Assembly (NCBI GenBank): GCA_043759735.1
Contig: JAYUQC010000021.1
Span: 1-46,819, forward strand
Direction: 5' to 3'
Length of the DNA stretch: 46,819 nucleotides
Source of the DNA: CAISIP01 sp043759735
GTDB lineage: Bacteria; Pseudomonadota; Gammaproteobacteria; Burkholderiales; Burkholderiaceae_C
The position numbers and the translations under genes were made by a program. The notes under the pieces were generated by a model. That model did not search any database. It saw only the letters and a program-made list of their open reading frames with translations, and had not been told where the DNA came from. This document shows positions 27,998 to 37,807 of this stretch, piece by piece. Position 1 is the first letter of the stretch. Each line of letters begins with the position of its first letter.

Positions 27998-29680
27998 ATG
28001 ACTATGGCACTTTCCGACATCGAGATTGCGCAGGCAGCTACGCTCAAGCCGGTGCTGCAAATGGCGCAGGACCGGCTGGGTATTCCACCCGAGGCCCTCG
28101 AACCCTACGGTCACTACAAGGCCAAGATCGATCTGGCCTGGCTTCAGAAACAGACCGGTCCGAACGGCAAGCTGGTGCTGGTCACTGCGATCAGCCCGAC
28201 GCCTGCCGGTGAGGGCAAGACTACCACCACGGTCGGCCTGGGAGATGCGCTCAATCGGATCGGCAAACGGGCGGTGATCGCCTTGCGCGAGCCCTCGCTC
28301 GGCCCGGTATTTGGCATGAAAGGCGGTGCCGCTGGCGGCGGATATGCGCAGGTGGTGCCGATGGAGGACATCAACCTTCATTTCACCGGGGACTTCAACG
28401 CTATTGCACTGGCGCACAACCTGCTGGCGGCCCTGATGGACAACCATATCCACCATGGCAATGCGCTGGGCTTTGATGTGCGCCGCATTGTCTGGCGCCG
28501 GGTGATGGACATGAACGACCGGGCGCTGCGCTCCACCGTGGTGTCCCTGGGCGGGCCGGGCAACGGCTTTCCACGCGAGGACGGTTTCGACATCGTTGTC
28601 GCATCCGAGGTGATGGCGATTTTTTGCCTGGCCACCTCGCGCAAGGACCTCAAGACGCGGCTAGGCAACATCATCGTCGGCTACACCCGTGATCAGATGC
28701 CGATTCGCGCCAGCGACTTGCAGGCGCACGGCGCGATGGCGGCGCTGCTCAAGGACGCGATCAAGCCCAACCTGGTGCAGACGCTGGAGAACAACCCGGC
28801 CATCATCCACGGCGGACCTTTTGCCAATATCGCCCATGGCTGCAACACCGTCACCGCCACGCAGGCCGCTCTCAAGCTGGGCGAATATGTGGTGACCGAG
28901 GCCGGTTTTGGCGCCGACCTGGGCGCGGAGAAGTTCATCGATATCAAGTGCCGCAAATCCGGCTTGCGACCCGATGTGGCGGTGGTGGTGGCGACCTTGC
29001 GAGCGCTCAAACACCATGGCGGTGTCGAACCCAGGGAACTCAACACGCCCAATCTGGCCGCGTTGGAAAAGGGCATTGCCAATCTGGAGCGGCATGTTGA
29101 CAACATCCGCCACCACTATGGCTTGCCCTGTGTGGTCTCCATCAACCATTTCACTTCCGATACGAAGGAGGAACTGGATTTGTTGCGGCGCCATATGGAC
29201 CGTCAGGGCGTGCCGGTAGTGGTGGCCCGGCACTGGGCCGACGGATCCAAGGGTGCCGAAGACCTGGCGCGCATCGTGGTGCAACTGGCCGAAAGTGGTA
29301 CCGCCAGCATGAAGCTGGTCTACCCGGACGATGCCAGCCTGTGGGACAAGATGAAGGCGATCGCCACCACCATCTACGGCGCCTCCGGCATCTCGGCCGA
29401 TTCAGCGGTGCGCGCCAAAATCGCCAAGCTGCAGCAGGACGGTTTCGGCCATTACCCGGTCTGTGTGGCCAAGACCCAGTATTCCTTCTCCACCGATCCC
29501 AAATTGCGCGGCGCTCCGTCCGGCCACATGGTCAACATCCGCGAAGTGCGCCTGGCCGCCGGCGCCGAGTTTGTCGTGATGATCTGTGGCGACATCATGA
29601 CCATGCCGGGCCTGCCGAAAGAGCCGGCATCCTCGCGCATCGACATCGACGACGACGGCAAGATATCGGGGCTGTTCTGA
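27998..29680 (+). CDS. fhs: Formate-tetrahydrofolate ligase
   Basis: This 560-residue enzyme condenses formate, ATP and tetrahydrofolate to 10-formyl-THF, feeding one-carbon metabolism. The ATP-binding loop TPAGEGKTTTTVGLGD (about residues 65-80), REPSLGPVFGMKGGAAGGGYAQ split over two stretches, EDINLHFTGDF and TEAGFGADLGAEKFIDIKC are hallmarks. Length is normal. The ATG at 27998 follows CCAGGAGACACT, a strong ribosome site. It lies 3.5 kb from boxC, whose reaction releases formate, so a detoxifying or assimilating role for box-derived formate is plausible but inferred. Confidence 0.94.
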   Translation: MTMALSDIEIAQAATLKPVLQMAQDRLGIPPEALEPYGHYKAKIDLAWLQKQTGPNGKLVLVTAISPTPAGEGKTTTTVGLGDALNRIGKRAVIALREPSLGPVFGMKGGAAGGGYAQVVPMEDINLHFTGDFNAIALAHNLLAALMDNHIHHGNALGFDVRRIVWRRVMDMNDRALRSTVVSLGGPGNGFPREDGFDIVVASEVMAIFCLATSRKDLKTRLGNIIVGYTRDQMPIRASDLQAHGAMAALLKDAIKPNLVQTLENNPAIIHGGPFANIAHGCNTVTATQAALKLGEYVVTEAGFGADLGAEKFIDIKCRKSGLRPDVAVVVATLRALKHHGGVEPRELNTPNLAALEKGIANLERHVDNIRHHYGLPCVVSINHFTSDTKEELDLLRRHMDRQGVPVVVARHWADGSKGAEDLARIVVQLAESGTASMKLVYPDDASLWDKMKAIATTIYGASGISADSAVRAKIAKLQQDGFGHYPVCVAKTQYSFSTDPKLRGAPSGHMVNIREVRLAAGAEFVVMICGDIMTMPGLPKEPASSRIDIDDDGKISGLF

Positions 29681-29768
29681 GCGTTCATTGATTCCGCACA
29701 GCGGGTCGGCTTGAGCCCGGTCATGCACAGAATGCCTGGCCGCCGCAAACGGCAGGCCGATATCTGCA

Positions 29769-30632
29769 TCAACCGCGCTCCACCGGCCGTGCAGGGTCAC
29801 TGCACCACTCGCTCCAGCTGCCGGCAAACAGCGGTTGGCGCCCCATGCCGGCGATCTCCATGGCCAGGATATTGGGCACCGCGGTCACGCCGCTGCCGCA
29901 GTGGTGCACGACAGTGGATGGATCGCGTCCGTCCAGCAGTTCGAGCAATTCGGCCTTGAGAACAACAGCCGGCTTGAACAGGCCGTCGTCGCCGATGTTG
30001 CTGCCAAAAGGGCGGTTCAGCGCACCGGGAATATGGCCTGCCACCGGATCGAGGGGCTCGACCTCGCCGCGAAAGCGCGGTTCCGCGCGGGCGTCGATCA
30101 GGTTTTGACCGTCGCTACCCAGCCGATCCAGTACCCGTTGCGCGCCCACCAGCGCCGCGCGTTCGGACAGCAGCGGGAAATCGCGCGGGGGGTGCACCGT
30201 CGCCGCTCCGCTGGTGACCACGCCACCCGCGGCATACCAGGCCGGCATGCCACCATCGAGCACGGCGACACGTTCATGGCCAACCCACTTGAGCATCCAC
30301 CACAGGCGGCCGCAGTAGTTGACGCCGTGGCGGTCATAGACAACCGCCTGCATGTCACTGGACAGACCGACACTGCCGAGCCACTGCGCGAAAGCAGCGC
30401 GCTGCGGCATGGGGTGTCGCCCACCGCTGGCTGCCTTGGCATCGCCCTTGGCGCTCAGGTGGCGGTCCAGGTCGGCGCGCACCGCGCCCGGGATATGCGC
30501 ATCGGCAAAATGCTGGTCGCCGGCCTGCGGCTGCATCAGGTCGAAACTGCAATCGAAAACCATCAGGGGCCGGTCGGCCTGCACCAGTGCCAGCAGTTGA
30601 TCGGCCGAGATCAGTGTCGTGTAGTCCGGCAT
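29769..30632 (-). CDS. sseA: 3-mercaptopyruvate sulfurtransferase (tandem rhodanese)
   Basis: This 287-residue protein contains two rhodanese domains. The N-terminal inactive one is at about 5-130 (VFDCSFDLMQP, DAHIPGAVRADLD). The C-terminal active one has IDARAEPRFRGEVEP, GHIPGALNRPF and the active-site loop HHCGSGVTAVPN. CGSGVTA is the loop of mercaptopyruvate sulfurtransferases, while thiosulfate enzymes have CRKGVTA. It transfers sulfur to thiols or cyanide. It starts 2 bp after the stop of the Rieske gene upstream, so the two form an operon, and it converges with fhs. Confidence 0.86.
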   Translation of the reverse strand: MPDYTTLISADQLLALVQADRPLMVFDCSFDLMQPQAGDQHFADAHIPGAVRADLDRHLSAKGDAKAASGGRHPMPQRAAFAQWLGSVGLSSDMQAVVYDRHGVNYCGRLWWMLKWVGHERVAVLDGGMPAWYAAGGVVTSGAATVHPPRDFPLLSERAALVGAQRVLDRLGSDGQNLIDARAEPRFRGEVEPLDPVAGHIPGALNRPFGSNIGDDGLFKPAVVLKAELLELLDGRDPSTVVHHCGSGVTAVPNILAMEIAGMGRQPLFAGSWSEWCSDPARPVERG

Positions 30633-30634
30633 GG

Positions 30635-31804
30635 TCAATCCTGCAATGCGTCGGGGCCGATGGCGGCCCGGTACCATTCATGGAAGTGCTGCATGCCGTC
30701 TTCCATCGGGCTCTGGTACGGCCCGCGTTCGTTGACACCGCGCTGCATCAAGGCGCGCCGTCCGGCATCCATGCGCAGCGCGATTTCGTCGTCCTCGACG
30801 CAGGTTTCCATGTAGGCGGCCTGCTGGGACTCGACGAACTCGCGCTCGAAGGCGGCAATTTCTTCGGGGTAATAGAACTCGACGACGTTGAGCGTTTTTT
30901 GCGGCCCCATCGGGTGCAGCGTGGACACGGTCAGCACATGCGGATACCACTCGACCATCACGTGCGGGTAGTAGGCGAGCCAGACAGCGCCATATTTAGG
31001 CGGTCGGCCACCCCGGTATTGCAGCAACGCCGCCTGCCAGCGTTGGTAGGCCGGGCTACCCGCCTTGCCCAGTCGGTTGGCGACCCCGACGGTTTGCACG
31101 CAATAGTTGTCGCCAAATTCCCAGCGTAGATCATCGCAGGAGACAAAGCTGCCCAGGCCCGGGTGGAAGGGACCGACATGGTAGTCTTCCAGGTAGACCT
31201 CGATGAATGTTTTCCAGTTGTAGTCGCAGGTGTGCAATTCGACATGGTCGAGCACATGGCCGGAAAAATCCAGGTCGGCGACGGGACCCAGCCGGGCCAG
31301 GTCGGCCGCGACGGACCCCGGCAAACCCGCGCCTGCGCTTGCCTGCTCGAACAACAGCCCGTTCCACTCCTGCAGCGGGAAATTGTCCAGGTTCAGGCAG
31401 GGATCCTCCGGGAAATGGGGAGCGCCGATCAAGGTGCCAGCCTTCGCCGCGGCACCGCCGCTGTAGGTCCAGCGGTGCAACGGACACACCAGATTACCGA
31501 AGGCGCTGCCGGGCTGCTCGCCGAACAGGCTGCCGCGACCCTTGAGCATCAGCGCCTGGCGATGGCGGCATACATTGGAGATCAGTTCGACGCCGCCGGC
31601 AGCGCGCACCAGCGCCCGGCCGTCCGATTCCTGTGGCAGGGTGTAGTAGTCGCCCAACTCGGGCACCGCCAGCCGATGCCCGACATAACGAGCGCCGTTG
31701 CGGAAAATGCTGGCGCATTCGCGTTGGTAGAGGGCTTCGTCGAAGTAGCTGGCAACCGGTAATTGGCTTGCCGCCTGCTGCAGTCGAAGACTTAAATCAG
31801 ACAT
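30635..31804 (-). CDS. Rieske non-haem iron oxygenase, alpha subunit type
   Basis: This 389-residue oxygenase has a Rieske [2Fe-2S] domain with C-x-H in NVCRHRQALMLKGRG and C-x2-H in LVCPLHRWTYSGG (about residues 79 and 108). The catalytic domain's mononuclear iron motif is in NWKTFIEVYLEDYHVGPFH (about 195-213), with a distal Asp/Glu in CVEDDEIALRMDAGRR. The family covers aromatic-ring dioxygenases and demethylases such as the choline/betaine group. The lack of a neighbouring beta subunit or reductase leaves the substrate open. It is transcribed with the sulfurtransferase downstream and diverges from xseB. Confidence 0.85.
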   Translation of the reverse strand: MSDLSLRLQQAASQLPVASYFDEALYQRECASIFRNGARYVGHRLAVPELGDYYTLPQESDGRALVRAAGGVELISNVCRHRQALMLKGRGSLFGEQPGSAFGNLVCPLHRWTYSGGAAAKAGTLIGAPHFPEDPCLNLDNFPLQEWNGLLFEQASAGAGLPGSVAADLARLGPVADLDFSGHVLDHVELHTCDYNWKTFIEVYLEDYHVGPFHPGLGSFVSCDDLRWEFGDNYCVQTVGVANRLGKAGSPAYQRWQAALLQYRGGRPPKYGAVWLAYYPHVMVEWYPHVLTVSTLHPMGPQKTLNVVEFYYPEEIAAFEREFVESQQAAYMETCVEDDEIALRMDAGRRALMQRGVNERGPYQSPMEDGMQHFHEWYRAAIGPDALQD

Positions 31805-32031
31805 GGAAGACCTGACCTAAATACTCCCCACAGGGAGAAGACATCCGCTGCGGGCGGTCCGCAGGCGGTGACAAGAAAATCCGGACAGGCCGGCAGTGAA
31901 GCTGGGCATTGTACCTTTCGACGCGCCAGGCAATGGCGCGGCTGGCGGCCGCATCGGCTTGCGGCGATCGGGGTGCAGGGCCGGTGCATCGTTGAAGCCT
32001 AAAATGGAGCGTTTACACGATAACGAACACC

Positions 32032-32274
32032 ATGGCCAAGGCGCCCGCCAACTCGAGCACGACCGCGACACCCGCCAGTTACGAAGCGGCGCTGGAAGAA
32101 CTTGAACAATTGGTCGGACGACTTGAGTCCGGCGACATGCCGCTGGAGCAGTTGCTGAGCGGATACCAGCGAGGCGCCGAACTGCTGCAATATTGCCGCG
32201 CGAAGCTGCAGGCCGTGGAGAGCCAGATCAGCATACTGGACGCAGGAACCCTCAAGACATGGATGCCCGAGTGA
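32032..32274 (+). CDS. xseB: Exodeoxyribonuclease VII small subunit
   Basis: This 80-residue XseB protein has the characteristic SYEAALEELEQLVGRLESGD (about residues 19-38), MPLEQLLSGYQRGAELL and a C-terminal coiled helix. It binds XseA to form exonuclease VII. Its 3' end overlaps ispA by 16 bp, giving the conserved xseB-ispA-dxs arrangement of proteobacteria. Confidence 0.92.
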   Translation: MAKAPANSSTTATPASYEAALEELEQLVGRLESGDMPLEQLLSGYQRGAELLQYCRAKLQAVESQISILDAGTLKTWMPE

Positions 32275-33215
32275 CACAACGCCCGCTGGCGCAACCGGTG
32301 CAGTCGCTGGACCTGATCGGCTGGTCCACTAGCCGGCTGGAACTGGTCGAGCGTGCGCTGGAGCGCTGGGTTACGGTGGACCCACCCGAAGGTCTGGACC
32401 ATGGCGCGCCGGCCGAGCTTGTGCAGGCGATGCGCTACGCGGTGCTCGATGGTGGCAAGCGCCTGCGCCCGCTGCTGGTGCTGGCAGCCTGCGAATCGCT
32501 GCAGGGCCTTACGGGTGCCGCACTGCGCGCGGCCTGTGCGGTGGAGTTGATCCATGCCTACTCGCTGGTCCACGACGACATGCCATGCATGGACAACGAC
32601 GTGCTGCGCCGCGGTAAACCGACGGTGCATGTGGCGTTTGGCGAGGCCACGGCATTGCTGGCCGGCGACGCGTTGCAGGCGCTGGCGTTTGAACTGCTGA
32701 CGCCGGATGTGAGCGATTCGGTGCCGGCGCAGATGCAGGCGCAGTTTTGCCGGCTGCTGGCACGCGCCGCGGGCAGTGCCGGCATGGCGGGTGGCCAGGC
32801 CATTGACCTGGCCAGCGTCGGTGCAGCGCTCAACGAGAAGCAACTGCGTGACATGCATGCCCTCAAGACCGGTGCCTTGTTGCAAGGTAGCGTGCTGATG
32901 GGGGCCAGTTGCGGGCAACCATCGCCAAAGCAATGGAGCGCGCTGCAGGCGTTTGGCGCTGCAATTGGACTCGCCTTCCAGGTGGTGGACGACATTCTCG
33001 ATGTCACCGCCGATTCCGCAACCCTGGGCAAAACCGCCGGCAAGGATGCGGCCCAGCATAAGCCGACCTATGTCTCGGTGATGGGCCTGGAGCGGTCGCG
33101 CGGTTTTGCGTGCGACTTGCTCATCGACGCGCATGCTGCGCTGGACCGAGCCGCATTGCCTTATGACGCAGCCCTGCGTGCGCTGGCAGACATGGTCGTC
33201 CATCGATCGAACTGA
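32259..33215 (+). CDS. ispA: Polyprenyl/farnesyl diphosphate synthase
   Basis: This 318-residue trans-prenyltransferase condenses isopentenyl diphosphate with allylic diphosphates to farnesyl diphosphate. The first aspartate-rich motif is VHDDMPCMDND (DDxxxxD, the IspA type), the second VVDDILDVTAD, and GGKRLRP marks substrate binding. The ATG at 32259 (AGGAA ten bases upstream) overlaps xseB. A GTG at 32271 is an alternative start. The gene ends 9 bp before dxs, so the three genes form one unit. Confidence 0.92.
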   Translation: MDARVTQRPLAQPVQSLDLIGWSTSRLELVERALERWVTVDPPEGLDHGAPAELVQAMRYAVLDGGKRLRPLLVLAACESLQGLTGAALRAACAVELIHAYSLVHDDMPCMDNDVLRRGKPTVHVAFGEATALLAGDALQALAFELLTPDVSDSVPAQMQAQFCRLLARAAGSAGMAGGQAIDLASVGAALNEKQLRDMHALKTGALLQGSVLMGASCGQPSPKQWSALQAFGAAIGLAFQVVDDILDVTADSATLGKTAGKDAAQHKPTYVSVMGLERSRGFACDLLIDAHAALDRAALPYDAALRALADMVVHRSN

Positions 33216-33224
33216 GAACAGCCA

Positions 33225-35123
33225 ATGCCTGACTCCCATTACCCATTGTTGCAAAGTATCCTGGATCCATCCGATTTGCGGCGGATTCCGCGCGGACAAC
33301 TCGGTGCGCTCGCTGCGCAATTGCGTGCATTCCTGCTGGCCAGTGTGTCACGCACCGGCGGGCACCTAAGCTCGAACCTGGGAACCGTGGAACTGACGGT
33401 GGCGCTGCACTATGTGTTCAACACGCCACACGACCGGCTGGTTTGGGATGTGGGACACCAGACCTATCCGCACAAGATCCTGACCGGTCGGCGCGAGCGC
33501 ATGGCAACCCTGCGCCAGCTCGGGGGCCTGAGCGGTTTCCCGCAGAGAAGCGAAAGCGACCACGACGCGTTTGGCACCGCGCATTCCAGCACGTCGATAT
33601 CGGCCGCCCTGGGCATGGCCCTTGCCGCCAGGATCAAGGGTGAGCAGCGCCACAGCGTCGCTATCATCGGCGACGGTGCGCTGACCGCCGGCATGGCCTT
33701 CGAGGCGCTGAACAATGCAGGCATTGCCGATTGCAAGTTGCTGGTTATCCTCAATGACAACGACATGAGCATCAGCCCCCCGGTGGGCGCACTCAACCGC
33801 TATCTGGCGCAGCTGTTGACCGGCCAGTTCTATGCTGCCGCCAAGAACGTCGGCAAGACCGTGCTCAAGGGCGCACCGCCCCTGTTTGAGCTGGCCAAGC
33901 GCATCGAGGAACATGCCAAGGGCATGGTGGTTCCCGCCACGCTGTTCGAGAAATTCGGCTTCAACTACACCGGGCCGATCGACGGCCACGACCTGGAGTC
34001 ACTGATCCCGACGTTGGAGAACATCCGCCAACTCGAGGGTCCGCAATTCCTGCATGTGGTCACAAAAAAAGGCCAGGGCTACAAGCTGGCCGAGGCCGAT
34101 CCGGTGGCTTACCACGGGCCGGGAAAGTTCGATCCGGCGGTGGGGCTGCAAAGTTCGCCGGCAACCGCCAAGCCGACTTTCACCCAGGTCTTTGGCCAGT
34201 GGCTGTGCGACATGGCAGCGCACGACAAGCGGCTGGTTGGCATTACGCCGGCGATGCGCGAGGGCTCCGGCCTGGTCGATTTCGAGAAGCGCTTTCCCAA
34301 GCGCTATTTCGACGTGGGTATCGCGGAGCAACATGCGGTCACGTTCGCAGCGGGCCTGGCCTGCGAGGGACTCAAGCCCGTGGTGGCAATCTACTCCACC
34401 TTCCTGCAGCGCGCCTACGACCAGTTGATTCACGATGTGGCGATCCAGAATCTGCCGGTGGTGTTTGCACTGGACCGCGCAGGGCTGGTGGGTGCCGATG
34501 GCGCCACGCACGCGGGTGCCTACGACATTGCGTTCCTGCGCTGTATTCCCAACCTGTCGCTGGCTTGTCCGTCGGACGAGAACGAGTGCCGGCAACTACT
34601 GTCCAGCGCCTTTGAGCAGGACCATCCGGTGGCGGTGCGTTACCCGCGCGGTGTTGGCGCCGGTGTGGCGGTCGAGCCGGGCCTGTCGGGCCTGCCCTAT
34701 GGCAAGGGCGAGATACGCCGCAGCGGACATGGTATCGCCATCCTGGCGTTCGGCACCTTGTTGCATCCGGCGCTGGTGGCCGCGCAGCAGGTCGATGCGA
34801 CCGTCGTCAACATGCGCTGGGTCAAACCGCTGGACCAGGCGTTGCTGCTGGAGATCGCGGCCACGCATGAGGTGCTTGTCACGGTCGAGGAGGGCGCCAT
34901 CATGGGTGGTGCCGGCAGCGCGGTGGGCGAATTCCTGCAGTCACGGGGGCAAGTGCGCCCGATGCTGCACCTGGGCCTGCCGGACAAGTTCATCGAACAT
35001 GGCGATCCGGCGCGGTTGCTGGCCTTGCAGGGGCTGGACGCCGACGGCATTGCGATCTCCATTCGCAATCGGTTTCCAGACCGATTCGATGCGGCGCGCC
35101 CGTCACTCAAGGTCGTGGGCTGA
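33225..35123 (+). CDS. dxs: 1-deoxy-D-xylulose-5-phosphate synthase
   Basis: This 632-residue thiamine-diphosphate enzyme makes DXP from pyruvate and glyceraldehyde-3-phosphate, the first step of the MEP isoprenoid route. GGHLSSNLGTVELTVALHY, the ThDP motif GDGALTAGMAFEALNNAG, the catalytic-Glu region DVGIAEQHAVTFAAGLA and DRAGLVGADGATHAGAYD are clear. Length is normal. It is the third gene of the xseB-ispA-dxs unit. Confidence 0.95.
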   Translation: MPDSHYPLLQSILDPSDLRRIPRGQLGALAAQLRAFLLASVSRTGGHLSSNLGTVELTVALHYVFNTPHDRLVWDVGHQTYPHKILTGRRERMATLRQLGGLSGFPQRSESDHDAFGTAHSSTSISAALGMALAARIKGEQRHSVAIIGDGALTAGMAFEALNNAGIADCKLLVILNDNDMSISPPVGALNRYLAQLLTGQFYAAAKNVGKTVLKGAPPLFELAKRIEEHAKGMVVPATLFEKFGFNYTGPIDGHDLESLIPTLENIRQLEGPQFLHVVTKKGQGYKLAEADPVAYHGPGKFDPAVGLQSSPATAKPTFTQVFGQWLCDMAAHDKRLVGITPAMREGSGLVDFEKRFPKRYFDVGIAEQHAVTFAAGLACEGLKPVVAIYSTFLQRAYDQLIHDVAIQNLPVVFALDRAGLVGADGATHAGAYDIAFLRCIPNLSLACPSDENECRQLLSSAFEQDHPVAVRYPRGVGAGVAVEPGLSGLPYGKGEIRRSGHGIAILAFGTLLHPALVAAQQVDATVVNMRWVKPLDQALLLEIAATHEVLVTVEEGAIMGGAGSAVGEFLQSRGQVRPMLHLGLPDKFIEHGDPARLLALQGLDADGIAISIRNRFPDRFDAARPSLKVVG

Positions 35124-35174
35124 TGGCTCGACGGTATGCGCGCGTGGCTGGTGGCATCCCGTAGTTTCCCTAGT

Positions 35175-35193
35175 GCGATAACCGTGTTATCGC
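35175..35193. promoter_or_regulatory. Perfect inverted repeat GCGATAAC-CGT-GTTATCGC upstream of the TRAP operon
   Basis: Two 8-bp arms separated by 3 bp lie 52 bp after dxs and 126 bp before the TRAP small permease. No T-run follows in either direction, so an operator for a dimeric repressor is more likely than a terminator. No regulator gene is adjacent. Confidence 0.5.
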
Positions 35194-35319
35194 CCTTGCC
35201 ATAGGCTAAACTCGGCAACCTTTCACATTTGACAGCGGTTACGCCTGGTGAGGGTGCGGGTCGATGCCGATGGTGCGCCCTGCGCAGCAGTAAACGGCCC
35301 GGTACTTAACGGAGACTCC

Positions 35320-35952
35320 ATGTCCATACTTCTGTCGCTGTCCAGGTTCATCGACGCGATCAGCCTGGGGCTTGGCAAGCTCATCATGTGGCTGATCCTG
35401 GGCGCCACCGTCATCAGCGCCGTCAATGCGGTGCTGCGCAAGGCCTTCAACATCGGCTCGAATTCGGCTCTCGAAATCCAGTGGTACCTGTTTGCCGGCG
35501 TTTTCATGCTGGGCGTCGGGTACGTGATGCTCAAGAACGACCACGTGCGCATCGACTTCATATCCAGCCGGTTTTCCAAGCGCACCAATGCCATCATCGA
35601 CGCCGTCGGGATCGTGGTGTTCACGATTCCGCTGGCGCTCATCATGATCGACCTGGCGTGGCCGTATTTCATGCGCGCCTATGACAGTGGCGAGATGAGC
35701 CAGAATGCCGGAGGCCTGATCCGCTGGCCGGCGATCATTCTCATACCGGTTGGTTTTGGGGTCCTGTTGCTGCAGGCTCTGTCTGAACTGATCAAGCGCA
35801 TCGGATTTTTGACCGGTCACCGCGACCAGCCGTTCTCGGTCGAACACGACAAGACCAATGAGGAACTGCTGGCCGAGGAGATGGCCGCAGAAGCAGAGGC
35901 TGAGACCGCCCGCGCACAGACCGCCCGCACACAGACAACCGGATCGAACTGA
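35320..35952 (+). CDS. TRAP transporter small permease (DctQ type)
   Basis: This 210-residue protein has four hydrophobic segments (about residues 15-35, 48-66, 88-110 and 130-155) and the DctQ-typical segment LEIQWYLFAGVFMLGVGYVM with KNDHVRIDF. An acidic, Ala/Thr-rich cytoplasmic tail follows (about 165-210). It joins the large permease to make a sodium-driven organic-acid importer. The ATG at 35320 follows GGAG, and one base separates its stop from the next start. Resemblance is to the mannitol/chloroaromatic TRAP group (COG4665). Confidence 0.85.
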   Translation: MSILLSLSRFIDAISLGLGKLIMWLILGATVISAVNAVLRKAFNIGSNSALEIQWYLFAGVFMLGVGYVMLKNDHVRIDFISSRFSKRTNAIIDAVGIVVFTIPLALIMIDLAWPYFMRAYDSGEMSQNAGGLIRWPAIILIPVGFGVLLLQALSELIKRIGFLTGHRDQPFSVEHDKTNEELLAEEMAAEAEAETARAQTARTQTTGSN

Positions 35953-35953
35953 C

Positions 35954-37807
35954 ATGATCGCACTCATCACCCAGAACTTCGTCCCGATCATGTTTGCGGG
36001 GCTGTTGTTCTTCCTGTTGACCGGTATTCCGGTTGCGTTCGGACTGGCCGCGACCGGCCTGTTTTTCGGCCTCATCGGCATGGAGCTCGGGTTGTTTTCG
36101 ACCAACCTGTTCCAGGCCCTGCCGTTGCGCGTGTTTGCCATCATGTCCAACGAAACGCTGTTGGCGATCCCGTTCTTCACTTTCATGGGCATCATTCTGG
36201 AGCGATCGCGGATGGCGGAGGATCTGCTTTCCACCGTCGGCCAGGTTTTTGGCCCGTTGCGTGGCGGTCTGGCGATTGCCGTGATCCTGGTCGGAGCCCT
36301 GCTGGCGGCAACCACCGGGGTAGTCGCTGCTGCGGTGATCTCGATGGGACTGATCTCCTTGCCCATCATGCTGCGATACGGCTACAACCGGACCATCGCC
36401 ACTGGCACCATCACCGCCTCCGGCACGCTGGCCCAGGCGATTCCTCCGTCGCTGGTGCTGATCGTGCTGGCCGACCAGATGGGACGCTCGGTGGGCGACA
36501 TGTATGCCGGCGCGCTCAAGCCGGCCCTGTTGCTGGTGGCGCTGTACATCGCCTATATCGTCGTAATCGCGTTCGTAAAGCCAAAATGGGTGCCGGCCCT
36601 GCCCGCCGAGGCACGCATCTACCGCGAAGACAACGGTGCCAGCGGACATGTGTCGCTGATCGTCTTGCTGGTGTTGGCCGCGCTCGCCGGCTGGTTCTGG
36701 TCAACCATCCATGACGGCTACATGACGAAGTGGCTGGAGCGCACGATACCATCCCCCGGCGACGAGATCATCATCATGTCGCTCACCGTGTCGTCCCTGC
36801 TGGCGCTGGGGCTGGCGATCATCAACCGGTTCACCGGCATGGGACTGCTGTCGCGCCTGGCCGAGCAGGTCACATTCGTGCTGATCCCACCCCTGGTGCT
36901 GATGTTCCTGGTGCTGGGCACGATTTTCCTGGGCATCGCCACACCCACCGAAGGCGGTGCCATGGGGGCCATGGGCGCGCTGATCATGGCGGTGTCGCGT
37001 GGCAGGCTGAATTTCAAGCTGCTCAAGCAGGCGCTCGACGGCACCGCCAAGCTGGCAACCTTCGTGATGTTCATTCTGGTCGGATCAACGGTGTTCAGTT
37101 TCTCCTTCAATGCAGCCGATGGCCATGTCTGGGTGGAACACCTGTTCACCGGCATGCCGGGTGGCGCCCTGGGTTTCCTGATCGTCGTGAATGTGCTGGT
37201 GTTCATCCTGGGCTGCTTCATCGATTTCTTCGAGATCGCGTTCATCGTGATCCCGATTCTGATGCCGGTGGCGACCAAGATCCTGCCCGAGATGATGCCG
37301 GGCGTGCCGATCGATGCGGTGATGATCTGGTTCGGCGTCATTCTGGCGGTAAACCTGCAGACCTCGTTTCTGACGCCGCCGTTCGGATTTGCGCTGTTCT
37401 ACCTGCGCAGTGTGGCGGCAAAGACCGATTATCAGGATCGGGTGACCGGGGCCACCATCCCGGCGGTCAAGACGTCGCAGATTTACATGGGTTCGATCGC
37501 CTTCCTGGTCCTGCAGGTGATCGTGGTCGCCAGTGTCGTTGCGTTCCCGCAACTGGTCATCAGCGGCATCGACAAGGGGCCCAATATCGACGCCGACGCC
37601 GCGCTGGAGGCCTTGCGCGTACCGGGCCCCGGCAAACTGGCTCCGCTGCCCACTTTCGGGTTGCCGGCAGCACCTGCTGCTGGCTCCAGTGCGCCGGCCG
37701 AGGGGGCCAGCGCGCCCGGCGGCGCACCGGGCGCCGACGCGGCGGCAGATGATCCGATGAAGGCGATTCTGGACGCAGTCAAGAAGGACGCCGAGGCCAA
37801 GAAATAG
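35954..37807 (+). CDS. TRAP transporter large permease (DctM type)
   Basis: This 617-residue membrane protein is longer than usual DctM proteins (about 430). The core motifs ETLLAIPFFTFMGIILERS, GVVAAAVISMGLISLPIML, GTITASGTLAQAIPPSLVLI and GTIFLGIATPTEGGAMGAMG are present. The extra length comes from a cytoplasmic/helical insertion around residues 205-285 and a low-complexity Ala/Pro/Gly tail (about 560-617) ending in DAVKKDAEAKK. Both extensions are seen in the mannitol/chloroaromatic TRAP group (COG4664, FcbT3-like). It carries the substrate through the membrane with the DctQ-type partner. Confidence 0.87.
   Translation: MIALITQNFVPIMFAGLLFFLLTGIPVAFGLAATGLFFGLIGMELGLFSTNLFQALPLRVFAIMSNETLLAIPFFTFMGIILERSRMAEDLLSTVGQVFGPLRGGLAIAVILVGALLAATTGVVAAAVISMGLISLPIMLRYGYNRTIATGTITASGTLAQAIPPSLVLIVLADQMGRSVGDMYAGALKPALLLVALYIAYIVVIAFVKPKWVPALPAEARIYREDNGASGHVSLIVLLVLAALAGWFWSTIHDGYMTKWLERTIPSPGDEIIIMSLTVSSLLALGLAIINRFTGMGLLSRLAEQVTFVLIPPLVLMFLVLGTIFLGIATPTEGGAMGAMGALIMAVSRGRLNFKLLKQALDGTAKLATFVMFILVGSTVFSFSFNAADGHVWVEHLFTGMPGGALGFLIVVNVLVFILGCFIDFFEIAFIVIPILMPVATKILPEMMPGVPIDAVMIWFGVILAVNLQTSFLTPPFGFALFYLRSVAAKTDYQDRVTGATIPAVKTSQIYMGSIAFLVLQVIVVASVVAFPQLVISGIDKGPNIDADAALEALRVPGPGKLAPLPTFGLPAAPAAGSSAPAEGASAPGGAPGADAAADDPMKAILDAVKKDAEAKK

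Noticed and set aside
35175..35193. Terminator for dxs
   Set aside because: The stem is AT-containing and no T-run follows on either strand, so an operator is the better reading.
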